A stretch of 11,010 nucleotides of DNA from Cytophagia bacterium. Lineage in GTDB: Bacteria; Bacteroidota; Bacteroidia; Cytophagales; Cyclobacteriaceae. This document shows, piece after piece, positions 1-6,312 of the stretch (position 1 is the stretch's first letter; each line of letters begins with the position of its first letter). Below the pieces are notes generated by a model that had not been told where the DNA came from, did no database searches, and saw only the letters and a list, made by a program, of their open reading frames with translations. The stretch covers positions 1 to 11,010 of the forward strand of contig JABXIP010000092.1 of assembly GCA_013373005.1 (NCBI GenBank). Direction: 5' to 3'. The translations under genes were made by a program, and so were the position numbers.

Positions 1-387
1 AGGAAGCCCAAGCTCAGCAGCAGCAGCTTTCGCTACAGCCAAAGAGACACCCAAAATGGCGTTTGCTCCTAAGTTTCCTTTGTTTGGAGTACCATCGGCT
101 TCCAACATGATCTTGTCGATCAGGTTTTGCTCAAATACTGAGAATCCGATGATTTCGGCAGCCAAAACATCGTTCACATTCTGAACAGCTTTGGTTACTC
201 CTTTACCTAAATATTTTGACTTGTCGCCATCTCTTAACTCTACTGCTTCGTGGGCACCGGTAGAAGCTCCCGAAGGAACAGCTGCTCTACCCATAACACC
301 ATTTTCGGTAATTACATCTACCTCAATAGTTGGGTTGCCACGAGAATCGAGTATTTGTCTGGCATGTACGCTTTCAATTAAGCTCAT
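1..387 (-). CDS. eno: Enolase (phosphopyruvate hydratase), N-terminal 129 codons, cut by window edge
   Basis: Enolase interconverts 2-phosphoglycerate and phosphoenolpyruvate in glycolysis and gluconeogenesis, in the cytoplasm and with Mg2+. The minus-strand reading from 387 begins MSLIESVHARQILDSRGNPT, which is the classic enolase N-terminus. It continues with the AVPSGASTGAHEAVELRDGD loop (about residues 37-56), which closes over the active site, and then a GANAILGVSLAVAKAAA segment (about 109-125) near the break. The reading frame stays open to base 1, so about two thirds of the usual 430-residue protein lies outside the window. The start ATG (complement of 385-387) is only 5 nt after the carA stop codon, so the two genes are almost certainly one transcript. 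Identification is secure. Confidence 0.97.
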   Translation of the reverse strand, partial: MSLIESVHARQILDSRGNPTIEVDVITENGVMGRAAVPSGASTGAHEAVELRDGDKSKYLGKGVTKAVQNVNDVLAAEIIGFSVFEQNLIDKIMLEADGTPNKGNLGANAILGVSLAVAKAAAAELGLP

Positions 388-392
388 GATTA

Positions 393-1505
393 TTATGATT
401 TAAATAGGTCAATGAATTGGTCGAACAAATAACGCGAATCGTGGGGGCCCGGAGAAGACTCTGGGTGATATTGTACGGAAAACGTTTTCTTACCCTTTAC
501 AGCAATCCCAGCGCAGGTATCGTCATTCAGATTCACGTGTGTCAACTCTACCAAATCAGACTTTTCAACGTCTTCCCTGCTCACAGCAAAACCGTGGTTC
601 TGAGAAGTTACTTCACTCTTGCCAGACACCATGTTTTTTACCGGATGGTTCAGACCTCTGTGACCGTTGTGCATTTTAAATGTTGGCACTCCACAAGCCA
701 AAGAGATAATTTGATGTCCCAGACAAATACCGAAGAGCGGATGATTTCCTGCCATAATCTCCTTGGCGGTATTAACAGCATACTCCATAGAAGAAGGATC
801 ACCAGGACCATTAGACAAGAAGTAGCCATTCGGGCCCCATGCCTTCATTTCTTCGAAAGAAGTTTTGGCAGGGAATACTTTTAAGTAAGCGCCTCTGGTT
901 GAAAGATGCTTCAAAATACTAGTCTTTACTCCCAGGTCTAGTACTGCTACTTTGTAAGGAGCATTCTCATCGCCTACGAAGTAAGGCTCTTTGGTTGAAA
1001 CAAAAGAAGAAAGTTCAAGGCCATTCATATCCGGCACTTCAGCCAGTTTCTGTGCCAACTCTTCATCAGACAAATCTTCTGAAGAAATGATGGCATTCAT
1101 GGCGCCTTTATTTCTAATGTACCTCACCAACAAACGGGTGTCTAGTTCAGCAATACCTACAATGTTGTTCTTATCGAGGTAGTTTTGAAGTGAATCGGTA
1201 CCGGTAGGACGACTAAAATCCTGAGAGAAGGTGTTTACCACCAAACCTCTGATTTTTGGAGAGTCAGACTCCTGCTCGTCATCTTCCACACCATAGTTAC
1301 CGATGTGAGAAGTGGTATTCACTACTATTTGTCCGTAATAAGAAGGATCTGTGTAGATTTCCTGATACCCGGTCATTCCGGTGTTAAAGCAGATTTCTCC
1401 GCCTGTAGTTCCAATTTTACCAATGGCAATACCCTCGAAACGAGAACCGTCTGCAAGTAGTAAAACCGCCTTTTTTTGTGATTGATCAAATGTTTTTTGC
1501 GACAT
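393..1505 (-). CDS. carA: Carbamoyl-phosphate synthase small subunit (glutaminase)
   Basis: CarA hydrolyses glutamine and channels ammonia to CarB for carbamoyl-phosphate, the precursor of pyrimidines and arginine. The 370-residue length is normal for the family. The N-terminal CPSase domain shows GEICFNTGMTGYQEIYTDPSY (about 36-56). The class I glutamine amidotransferase domain starts near residue 185 with VAVLDLGVK. It contains SNGPGDP (231-237), the nucleophile in FGICLGHQ (Cys261), an HNGHRGLNHPV segment from about 279, and the His/Glu pair in QYHPESSPGP (His347, Glu349). All triad residues are intact, so the enzyme should be active. The start follows a recognisable Bacteroidota promoter by about 25 nt, and eno follows 5 nt after the stop. 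carB is not in the window, so the large subunit must be encoded elsewhere. Confidence 0.98.
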   Translation of the reverse strand: MSQKTFDQSQKKAVLLLADGSRFEGIAIGKIGTTGGEICFNTGMTGYQEIYTDPSYYGQIVVNTTSHIGNYGVEDDEQESDSPKIRGLVVNTFSQDFSRPTGTDSLQNYLDKNNIVGIAELDTRLLVRYIRNKGAMNAIISSEDLSDEELAQKLAEVPDMNGLELSSFVSTKEPYFVGDENAPYKVAVLDLGVKTSILKHLSTRGAYLKVFPAKTSFEEMKAWGPNGYFLSNGPGDPSSMEYAVNTAKEIMAGNHPLFGICLGHQIISLACGVPTFKMHNGHRGLNHPVKNMVSGKSEVTSQNHGFAVSREDVEKSDLVELTHVNLNDDTCAGIAVKGKKTFSVQYHPESSPGPHDSRYLFDQFIDLFKS

Positions 1506-1519
1506 ATCTAGATTGGCTT

Positions 1520-1530
1520 GCGTTTAACGC
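1520..1530. repeat. Short palindrome GCGTT-T-AACGC in the carA leader
   Basis: A perfect 5-bp inverted repeat around one base sits at the predicted carA transcription start. It could be a small operator or a 5' hairpin in the leader RNA. At this length chance is possible. Confidence 0.35.
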
Positions 1531-1535
1531 AAAAG

Positions 1536-1565
1536 CAAAAATAGTACGTATTTGGTTGGCAGCAA
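1536..1565 (-). promoter_or_regulatory. Probable promoter of carA-eno (Bacteroidota sigma type)
   Basis: Read on the minus strand, TTG (complement of 1563-1565) is followed after 19 nt by TATTTTTG (complement of 1536-1543). This fits the Bacteroidota housekeeping consensus of TTG, 19-21 nt, TAnnTTTG exactly. Transcription would start near 1529-1530, giving a leader of about 25 nt before the carA ATG. It shows that carA-eno can be transcribed without rplQ, despite the accessory genes lying between them. The start site is predicted only. Confidence 0.7.
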
Positions 1566-1568
1566 AAC

Positions 1569-1628
1569 CCAATATCTATATACTAGATAACCAATATCTG
1601 ATATTCGCATATAATCCGTTAATCCGTT
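1569..1628. repeat. Two pairs of short direct repeats in the carA upstream region
   Basis: CCAATATCT occurs at 1569-1577 and again at 1591-1599, 22 bp apart (about two helical turns). AATCCGTT is present twice in immediate tandem at 1613-1620 and 1621-1628. They lie between the carA promoter and the divergent gene at 1674 and could be binding sites for a regulator of either gene. The repeats are short and no matching regulator is known, so the role is open. Confidence 0.35.
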
Positions 1629-1650
1629 AACGTTCGAGGCTATTATGAAC

Positions 1651-1670
1651 ACATACATTTAATAAGTGAA
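1651..1670. repeat. Left copy of an imperfect flanking repeat (ACATACATTT..TAAGTGAA)
   Basis: ACATACATTT, then 2 nt, then TAAGTGAA. The same two blocks occur at 10367-10388 with 4 nt between them. A few bases upstream also agree (TTATgAA against TTATcAA). The copies lie at the two ends of the accessory block. They may be remains of one original carA-rplQ intergenic sequence split by insertion. The TACATTTA inside this copy also loosely resembles a -7 promoter element for the gene at 1674. Confidence 0.45.
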
Positions 1671-1673
1671 TAC

Positions 1674-2435
1674 ATGAGAAACACTAACTCAACCTACAGA
1701 GAGATCTCCTTAATTGTCGAATTACAAAGAGCCATAAAGTATTTACGACTGGGATTATCAGAATTACAAAATATTACTCCGGCAAATGATTTCTATGATC
1801 CTGTATTTCTACATCTATCTAATGGGATAGAGAGGATGTTAAAAGTAATGCTTTGTCTTAGCTTCAAAGAGCAAAATAATCGTCTACCCAATACCAACGA
1901 GATATGGAAATTGAAAGAAGGACATGACTTAATGTTGCTCAAAAAGAAAGTTGAAAAAATCACTATCCCTCCCTCCGCGCGATGGTGTGAGGGAGACTAT
2001 GAAACCATAGTAAGCGATGATTCAATTGACCTTGTCTGTTTAATTCTTGCCAAGTTTGCTCAAAAGTCTAGATACTTCAATTTAGATGCAATTCTAGGTT
2101 ACGATCAAGACTTTGACTCGCAAAGGGAATGGGAAAGGCTCGAAACATTCCTAGCAAAAAAGGCCTTTGGTGAGTCCGAATACTATAAACTATTGGCGCA
2201 CCCTAAATCTTTAAACGCTATTTATAAAACAATTAACAAGGAACTTATTGTCCTTATTGAAAGATTCGTTCGAGCACTTTGTAGACAATTCGTTTTCGGT
2301 AATTTTTCTAAGGAATCTAACAAATTTCTTATCGTGATCTCAGACTTCTATCTTATAGAAGATGAACAATTGGGACATACGGTCTATTCTGAATTCCCAA
2401 TCTATGAACAGATATCGAGAAAGAAACAGAGGTAA
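1674..2435 (+). CDS. Hypothetical helical protein, faintly HEPN-like
   Basis: I do not recognise this 253-residue protein. It has no signal peptide or membrane segment and is probably cytoplasmic and mostly helical. An N-terminal segment reads NGIERMLKVMLCL (about 51-63) and is followed by EGHDLMLL (about 82-89). This spacing of a Glu/Lys helix and a later G-H-D-L is reminiscent of HEPN-type helical domains, which often occur in toxin or phage-defence proteins. However, the catalytic R-x(4-6)-H motif of HEPN RNases is not evident, so this is a weak structural guess. Later segments include FAQKSRYFNLDAILG (about 128-142). The gene diverges from carA with 168 bp between them, has its own hairpin 3 nt after the stop, and shares no operon with other genes. 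It looks like an isolated accessory gene. The ATG at 1674 is the first in-frame start. Confidence 0.7.
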   Translation: MRNTNSTYREISLIVELQRAIKYLRLGLSELQNITPANDFYDPVFLHLSNGIERMLKVMLCLSFKEQNNRLPNTNEIWKLKEGHDLMLLKKKVEKITIPPSARWCEGDYETIVSDDSIDLVCLILAKFAQKSRYFNLDAILGYDQDFDSQREWERLETFLAKKAFGESEYYKLLAHPKSLNAIYKTINKELIVLIERFVRALCRQFVFGNFSKESNKFLIVISDFYLIEDEQLGHTVYSEFPIYEQISRKKQR

Positions 2436-2438
2436 TGA

Positions 2439-2469
2439 GTCATCAGACCACTCTGAGTGGTCTGACGAC
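2439..2469. terminator. Long hairpin directly behind the 253-residue gene
   Basis: Two 14-base arms (2439-2452 and 2456-2469) flank CTG. The inner ten pairs are perfect (TCAGACCACT / AGTGGTCTGA). The only flaw is an A-C mismatch in plus-strand RNA, which becomes a G-U pair in minus-strand RNA. No T-run follows on the plus strand, so this is not a textbook intrinsic terminator. It starts 3 nt after the stop codon and probably ends or stabilises that transcript. Being palindromic, it could also be a protein-binding site. Confidence 0.55.
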
Positions 2470-2483
2470 TAAACCACCACAAC

Positions 2484-2516
2484 AAAAAAGGGATTGAACT
2501 TTCGCTCAATCCCTTT
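2484..2516 (-). terminator. Strong intrinsic terminator of the AraC-family gene
   Basis: On the minus strand an 11-bp perfect stem (AAAGGGATTGA / TCAATCCCTTT, arms 2506-2516 and 2487-2497) extends by a G-U and a C-G pair to close a GAAA tetraloop. Six Ts follow (complement of 2484-2489). It lies about 30 nt after the AraC gene stop. The hairpin is identical to the one behind rplQ. Confidence 0.85.
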
Positions 2517-2548
2517 AAATATCTGGTAATATATTATTACTCTTTGCT
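2486..2548 (-). repeat. Left copy of the 63-bp duplicated rplQ trailer
   Basis: This 63-bp stretch matches 10397-10459 at 61 positions. The mismatches are 2517 A/C and 2525 G/A. The match covers the terminator stem and the whole 30-nt AT-rich spacer back to the AraC stop codon, and it stops abruptly at that codon. Extension beyond the hairpin argues for a true duplication rather than two similar terminators. Confidence 0.9.
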
Positions 2549-3686
2549 ATTCGGTATTTGGCTTAGAATTATCAACATTCTGTTCTTTGTTTTGAATGGA
2601 CTTTACAAATTCTTTCGGAGTATTTCCTTCCAAAGTTTTAAAGACTCTATTAAAGGTGGCTTTAGAATTGAACCCGGCTAACTCTGCCAGGCTTACCAAA
2701 TCATACTTCAAATACTCCTTATTTTCTACCAGTCGCTTAAACTCAGCAACACGCAGACCATTAACAAAAGCAGAAAAGCTCTCGTGCCCTTCCAGCTTTA
2801 GGTAATTTGAAAAGTCTTGCCTGCTAATGTCCAAGACCTCTAAAGATTTATTAAGGTTAAGATCTGATTGAGTAAAGAGTTTTTCTTTAATAAACCTGAA
2901 AGCAATCTTATCAGAGACGTTTTCTCCTACTTCTTCCTTTCTAACCTGCATCTGATTGCCCATGATCAACTTTCGTAAATAAGGCATTTCAAAAAGTGAA
3001 TAAATCACCACGTAAACCGACATGGCTATATGATATGGCGTTTCAATAGCCCAATCGAAATAGTAGATGAGCGTGCCATTCAGGTATGTCCAAAAATCTG
3101 ACTCTTTACCCTGAGCCAAAGTTGAGAGTATGGTCAGGAATATTCCCATTAGCTGAAAGGTGAATACGCTAAAGAAAAACCATTTGGTTCTCAAATAGGC
3201 CCTTCTCAATAAGCTTGGCTTCAACCCAACCTTGATGTCCTTCAGACAAAGAACATAGTAAGTAGTATAAGACACCACCAGAAAAGAAACCAAGAGCCAG
3301 TGATTTAGGAGAGAGTGAGCAAAATAAACCTCTGAAAAGCCTATGCGCATCACTATATACCTCAAGTAAAGCACTGCAGGAATTGAGAAATGAACAAGCA
3401 ATTGTTTTGTACTGACAGACTTCCACTTAGAATGAATATAGAAGTAAATCAGCGGACCTATAAACACTTCTTTATAGCCTCCAACCAGTATAATCCCTAA
3501 GGCATTGTTGCCCCAATGCTCCCAGAAAAACCTTCTGAAGAACCACATGCCCATAATCAGGCATAAGAGCGACAAGTATACCTGCTTCTTTGGCCCAAGA
3601 ATAAGTTGCACAATAGCCACGCTGATGAGCTGAACTCCAAGCAAAAGATAGATTCCATTGACAATGGGATGAAAATCAGGGTTCAT
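2547..3686 (-). CDS. Membrane-bound AraC-family transcriptional regulator (7TM-AraC type)
   Basis: This 379-residue protein joins a hydrophobic N-terminal half to a C-terminal AraC DNA-binding domain. About six to seven membrane segments can be placed, near residues 10-30, 36-50, 60-84, 95-113, 125-147, 168-190 and 215-235. The linker is charged (about 243-262). The double helix-turn-helix spans about 265-365 and ends in the family signature AELAGFNSKATFNRVFK followed by NTPKEF (about 334-361). Proteins of this layout are common in Bacteroidota and are thought to sense a ligand at the membrane and act on adjacent genes. It is divergent from the seven-gene run at 3859, with 172 bp between, and so is the natural candidate regulator of it. 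No canonical TAnnTTTG promoter was found upstream. The stop codon lies at the edge of the duplicated rplQ trailer. The ligand is unknown. Confidence 0.9.
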   Translation of the reverse strand: MNPDFHPIVNGIYLLLGVQLISVAIVQLILGPKKQVYLSLLCLIMGMWFFRRFFWEHWGNNALGIILVGGYKEVFIGPLIYFYIHSKWKSVSTKQLLVHFSIPAVLYLRYIVMRIGFSEVYFAHSLLNHWLLVSFLVVSYTTYYVLCLKDIKVGLKPSLLRRAYLRTKWFFFSVFTFQLMGIFLTILSTLAQGKESDFWTYLNGTLIYYFDWAIETPYHIAMSVYVVIYSLFEMPYLRKLIMGNQMQVRKEEVGENVSDKIAFRFIKEKLFTQSDLNLNKSLEVLDISRQDFSNYLKLEGHESFSAFVNGLRVAEFKRLVENKEYLKYDLVSLAELAGFNSKATFNRVFKTLEGNTPKEFVKSIQNKEQNVDNSKPNTE

Positions 3687-3731
3687 ACAATGTTTGACCT
3701 TTGTGGCAGCTAAAATACAGAATCCTTAAAG

Positions 3732-3754
3732 GTCTCAAATCCTTCAAATGAGAC
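3732..3754. promoter_or_regulatory. Inverted and direct repeats upstream of the AraC gene
   Basis: GTCTCA (3732-3737) pairs with TGAGAC (3749-3754) across 11 nt and is followed by a T-rich run. AATCCTT occurs at 3721-3727 and 3738-3744, and TCAAAT twice inside the loop region. The site lies about 45 bp upstream of the regulator start and is a possible operator. AraC-family proteins usually bind direct repeats. Confidence 0.35.
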
Positions 3755-3789
3755 TTTTTGAGTTTTTAATCTACGATAATCAGCTCATT

Positions 3790-3831
3790 CTTTGCGTCTA
3801 TAGTTGGCAAAGCGCTACAACACGCTTTTGC
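3790..3831. promoter_or_regulatory. Three related arms able to form two alternative hairpins
   Basis: CTTTGC (3790-3795), GCAAAGCG (3807-3814) and CGCTTTTGC (3823-3831) are related. The middle arm can pair with the first across 11 nt, or with the third across 8 nt (one extra T bulged). The site ends 27 nt before the lipoprotein start. It could hold operator half-sites for the divergent regulator or a leader RNA switch. I cannot tell which, because no clear promoter fixes the transcript start. Confidence 0.4.
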
Positions 3832-3858
3832 TAAAAAGATTTACAAAACAGTAAAATC

Positions 3859-4401
3859 ATGAAAAAGAAAACTCAATTGGTCATCATACTAGGTTTATGT
3901 GTGTCCATGTTTTTTTCCTGTAGCGAACAGGGAGAAACAAACCCGGAGCCTGTTCAAGGATTTGAACTTGAAAATCAATTTTACGCCACTCCAAAAATGA
4001 TACTCTTGCCTCTTGGAGAGTCAGCCGCAAATCTCTATGAGTTCGACCTAGTACTTCTATCCGGAAGTATTACTACAGATGAAGAAATAGAAGGCGAAGA
4101 AGGATACTTCTTACTGCTGAAAGTGTTTACCGACTCCGAAACTGGGATAGTACCAGGCACCTATGTCTTTGGTCAAGACCCAAATGCATCGAGCATTATG
4201 GAAGGAATGGTGGTACTTAACTTCATTACACCGGCCACATTTGGCAATGTTCGGCCCGTAACCAGCGGTGAGTTAACAGTATCTGAAGAAGCCGGCAATG
4301 TTGTATTGACCTATGAAGTAACACTTTCTGATAATAAGAAAGTGATTGGGTCATATATAACCGACTGGAACAGCTGGGTCATTCAAACTGATATGAACTA
4401 A
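3859..4401 (+). CDS. Putative outer-membrane lipoprotein of unknown function
   Basis: This 180-residue protein opens with a lipoprotein signal peptide: Lys-rich start, hydrophobic core (7-19) and MFFSC, giving a lipidated Cys21. Cys is followed by Ser-Glu-Gln-Gly-Glu, an acidic start resembling the Bacteroidota surface-export signal, so exposure on the outer leaflet is possible. The mature part looks beta-rich, with alternating segments such as GYFLLLKVFTD (about 92-102) and a C-terminal pattern of GELTV, VVLTYEVTLSDNKKVIGSY (about 137-166). That pattern is common in small Bacteroidota lipoproteins. No enzyme motif is visible. It is the first gene of the plus-strand run and the closest to the divergent regulator. 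The following gene starts 113 nt downstream, behind several small hairpins. Confidence 0.85.
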   Translation: MKKKTQLVIILGLCVSMFFSCSEQGETNPEPVQGFELENQFYATPKMILLPLGESAANLYEFDLVLLSGSITTDEEIEGEEGYFLLLKVFTDSETGIVPGTYVFGQDPNASSIMEGMVVLNFITPATFGNVRPVTSGELTVSEEAGNVVLTYEVTLSDNKKVIGSYITDWNSWVIQTDMN

Positions 4402-4406
4402 AATTT

Positions 4407-4479
4407 CAAACCATCCTTTTGTGGTTTGTAAATGGGGGCTCTCTTTTCAAAGAGCTCTCTTTTCCTCTCTCTGAGGAAA
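4407..4479. repeat. Cluster of inverted and direct repeats between lipoprotein and PDZ-hydrolase genes
   Basis: Three hairpins are stacked: CAAACCA/TGGTTTG (4407-4413, 4422-4428), CTCTT/AAGAG (4441-4454, 4-nt loop) and TTTCCTC/GAGGAAA (4461-4467, 4473-4479). An 11-bp direct repeat GCTCTCTTTTC occurs at 4438-4448 and 4454-4464. None has a proper T-run after it, so full termination is unlikely. Partial termination or mRNA processing that lowers expression of later genes is possible. Confidence 0.45.
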
Positions 4480-4514
4480 GAACATCTATTTCAAACAAAT
4501 CATCTATAAACTCA

Positions 4515-5819
4515 ATGCAAAAATCTCTACTCATACTTTTCGGGCTTCTTGTTATTTCCGGACTTCATAGTCAAGAACTAAAAAGAAGGGCCAATTGGGA
4601 CGCTCAGATCAGCTGGCCCAATGCAATAGCACCCGGAGCAATAATTCAATCCATTGTTAAAGACAGCCCCATGCATAAAGCTGGGCTAAAAGCAGGAGAT
4701 AGAATTATTGAGGTAAGTGGTCGGAAAATATTGGACCAAGAAGACTGGGGTCATATAGACTATGCCATCATGGCCAATGAAGAGACTCAAATCACTGTTG
4801 TTCGCAACAGACGCAAAATCACATTCTCGGTAGTATTTAGGCCATTAGACAAGGAAAGTCACGGAAACATTACAACCTACTATGAATCTGTTACGAGTGA
4901 ATATGGTCTAACCCAAAGAACTATTATCACCACTCCAGATCCCGGTAAAAAACTACCAGCCATCTTCCTTATTCAGGGACTCAGTTGCTCTACTATAGAG
5001 CAGTACTCGGGCCGATCTAACAACTGGGTCACTCTTATTAATGACCTGGCAGAGAAATCGGGTATGGTATTAATGAGAGTAGACAAACCTGGCGTTGGTG
5101 ACAGTGAAGGAGACTGCGGAAAAACCGATTTCAAAACCGAACTGAGCGGCTATGAGGCTGCCATGGAAAGTTTAAAGTCAAAACCTTATGTAGACACCAC
5201 AAAAATCATTGTCTACGGAAATAGCATGGGTAGTGCTTTGGCTCCCTATTTCGCCAATAAGTATAATCTCGCAGGATCAATTTCTGACGGCACATTCTTT
5301 AAGTCGTGGTATGAACACATGCTTGAAATAGAGCGAAGAATACTGGCTATTGAAGGTAATTCGGAAGCCGAAATTCACACCAAAATGAACAACTACTTCA
5401 TTCCTCTTTACCATGGTATGTTGGTTGAAAAAAAGAGTTTTGAAAATATCATTGATGAGCAACCACTCCTCTCTCAGTACCACAGACAAGGTTTGAATCA
5501 TATGTATGGAAGATCAATGGAATACTACCATCAGATTCAGGATTTCAACTTTGCTCAAGAATGGGAGAAAATCACCGTTCCGGTAAGGATTAGGTGGGGA
5601 ACTAACGATTGGATTATGTCTGAATTTGATAACGACATGATCATCGATGTGCTCGACCGGGTTGGACATAAAGACCACCTCTTATTCAAATACCCGAAAA
5701 TGGATCATTGGTCTACCATCCACCCAAGCTATAAGGAAAGCTACAATTCCGAGCCAGGTAAATGGGAAGACAAAATAAGTCAGCAGATAATCGATTGGGC
5801 AAAAGGAATGATCAAGTGA
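4515..5819 (+). CDS. Secreted PDZ-domain alpha/beta hydrolase (esterase or peptidase)
   Basis: The frame is open from an upstream ATG at 4419. I chose the ATG at 4515 because it starts a good signal peptide (hydrophobic core about 4-16, cleavage near HSQ, residue 20), giving 434 residues. Residues about 35-108 form a PDZ domain, with IVKDSPMHKAGLKAGDRIIEVSGR at its core, which likely binds a peptide or a partner's C-terminus. An alpha/beta hydrolase domain follows (about 145-434). It has IFLIQGLSCST as the strand and oxyanion region, RVDKPGVGDSEGD, the nucleophile elbow GNSMGS (Ser237), Asp365 in WGTNDW and His398 in KMDHWST. The triad is complete, so it should be active in the periplasm. Substrate may be an ester or peptide. 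The fusion of PDZ with this fold is uncommon. It is separated from the next gene by 31 nt. Confidence 0.88.
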   Translation: MQKSLLILFGLLVISGLHSQELKRRANWDAQISWPNAIAPGAIIQSIVKDSPMHKAGLKAGDRIIEVSGRKILDQEDWGHIDYAIMANEETQITVVRNRRKITFSVVFRPLDKESHGNITTYYESVTSEYGLTQRTIITTPDPGKKLPAIFLIQGLSCSTIEQYSGRSNNWVTLINDLAEKSGMVLMRVDKPGVGDSEGDCGKTDFKTELSGYEAAMESLKSKPYVDTTKIIVYGNSMGSALAPYFANKYNLAGSISDGTFFKSWYEHMLEIERRILAIEGNSEAEIHTKMNNYFIPLYHGMLVEKKSFENIIDEQPLLSQYHRQGLNHMYGRSMEYYHQIQDFNFAQEWEKITVPVRIRWGTNDWIMSEFDNDMIIDVLDRVGHKDHLLFKYPKMDHWSTIHPSYKESYNSEPGKWEDKISQQIIDWAKGMIK

Positions 5820-5850
5820 GTTAGCCCACTAGAATCAAAAGGTTCTTATC

Positions 5851-6312
5851 ATGAAAAGGCAAGTGAGAATTTGGACAGCCGGAATTTTGGCCGGTTTTAT
5901 TAGCGAAGCATTTATGGGGCTGATCTTTACAAGTCAGGCCATAAAGGGATTGCTGTATAACCCAAAACTTCAAAGCGAGAAATTTATAGAGATTACTTCT
6001 TCGAGAGAAGTGTCTCTTCCAACCACTATAATCGGAATGATACTTCTTTCAGGCATTCACTCCTGGCTGTTCAGCATCTTACATGAGTCTATTCCTGGCC
6101 AAACCAAGTTAAAGCAAGGCCTATTCTTTGGCTTTATGATCTGGCTGGTTTACTGGCTCTTTCAGGAGTGGTTTGTATACCACACTATGCTGGGTGAGCC
6201 TATTCTACTCACATTATTAGAGCTGGCTATACTACTCGCGGGCTCACTTATTGAAGGCATCATTATTTCATTCTTGGTTAGTGGAATAAATCATAAAACA
6301 ATAAAAGCATGA
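5851..6312 (+). CDS. Small four-helix integral membrane protein
   Basis: This is a 153-residue inner-membrane protein with four likely transmembrane helices, near residues 8-29, 57-77, 89-109 and 118-146. I do not recognise the family. Acidic or polar residues lie within or beside the helices (Glu19, His70, Glu106, Glu124, Glu135), which hints at a transport or enzymatic role rather than a plain anchor. Its stop overlaps the start of the S41 peptidase gene in an ATGA arrangement, so translation of the two is probably coupled and their products made in step. It sits between two secreted hydrolase genes in the run. Confidence 0.8.
   Translation: MKRQVRIWTAGILAGFISEAFMGLIFTSQAIKGLLYNPKLQSEKFIEITSSREVSLPTTIIGMILLSGIHSWLFSILHESIPGQTKLKQGLFFGFMIWLVYWLFQEWFVYHTMLGEPILLTLLELAILLAGSLIEGIIISFLVSGINHKTIKA

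Noticed and set aside
417..884. A 155-codon plus-strand open frame
   Set aside because: It lies fully antisense inside carA, whose protein motifs are unmistakable. The frame's product has no recognisable features.
2439..2516. The two neighbouring hairpins as a CRISPR array or the ends of an insertion sequence
   Set aside because: There are only two unlike palindromes, no regular spacers, no transposase and no target duplication. They fit convergent gene ends.
3169..3426. An 85-codon minus-strand open frame
   Set aside because: It is an out-of-frame reading of the membrane part of the AraC-family gene. Its apparent hydrophobicity comes from that overlap.
4419..4514. An upstream start that would add 32 residues to the PDZ-hydrolase
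   Set aside because: It would bury the signal peptide behind a Ser-rich non-hydrophobic segment encoded by the repeat-rich gap. The ATG at 4515 gives a normal signal peptide.
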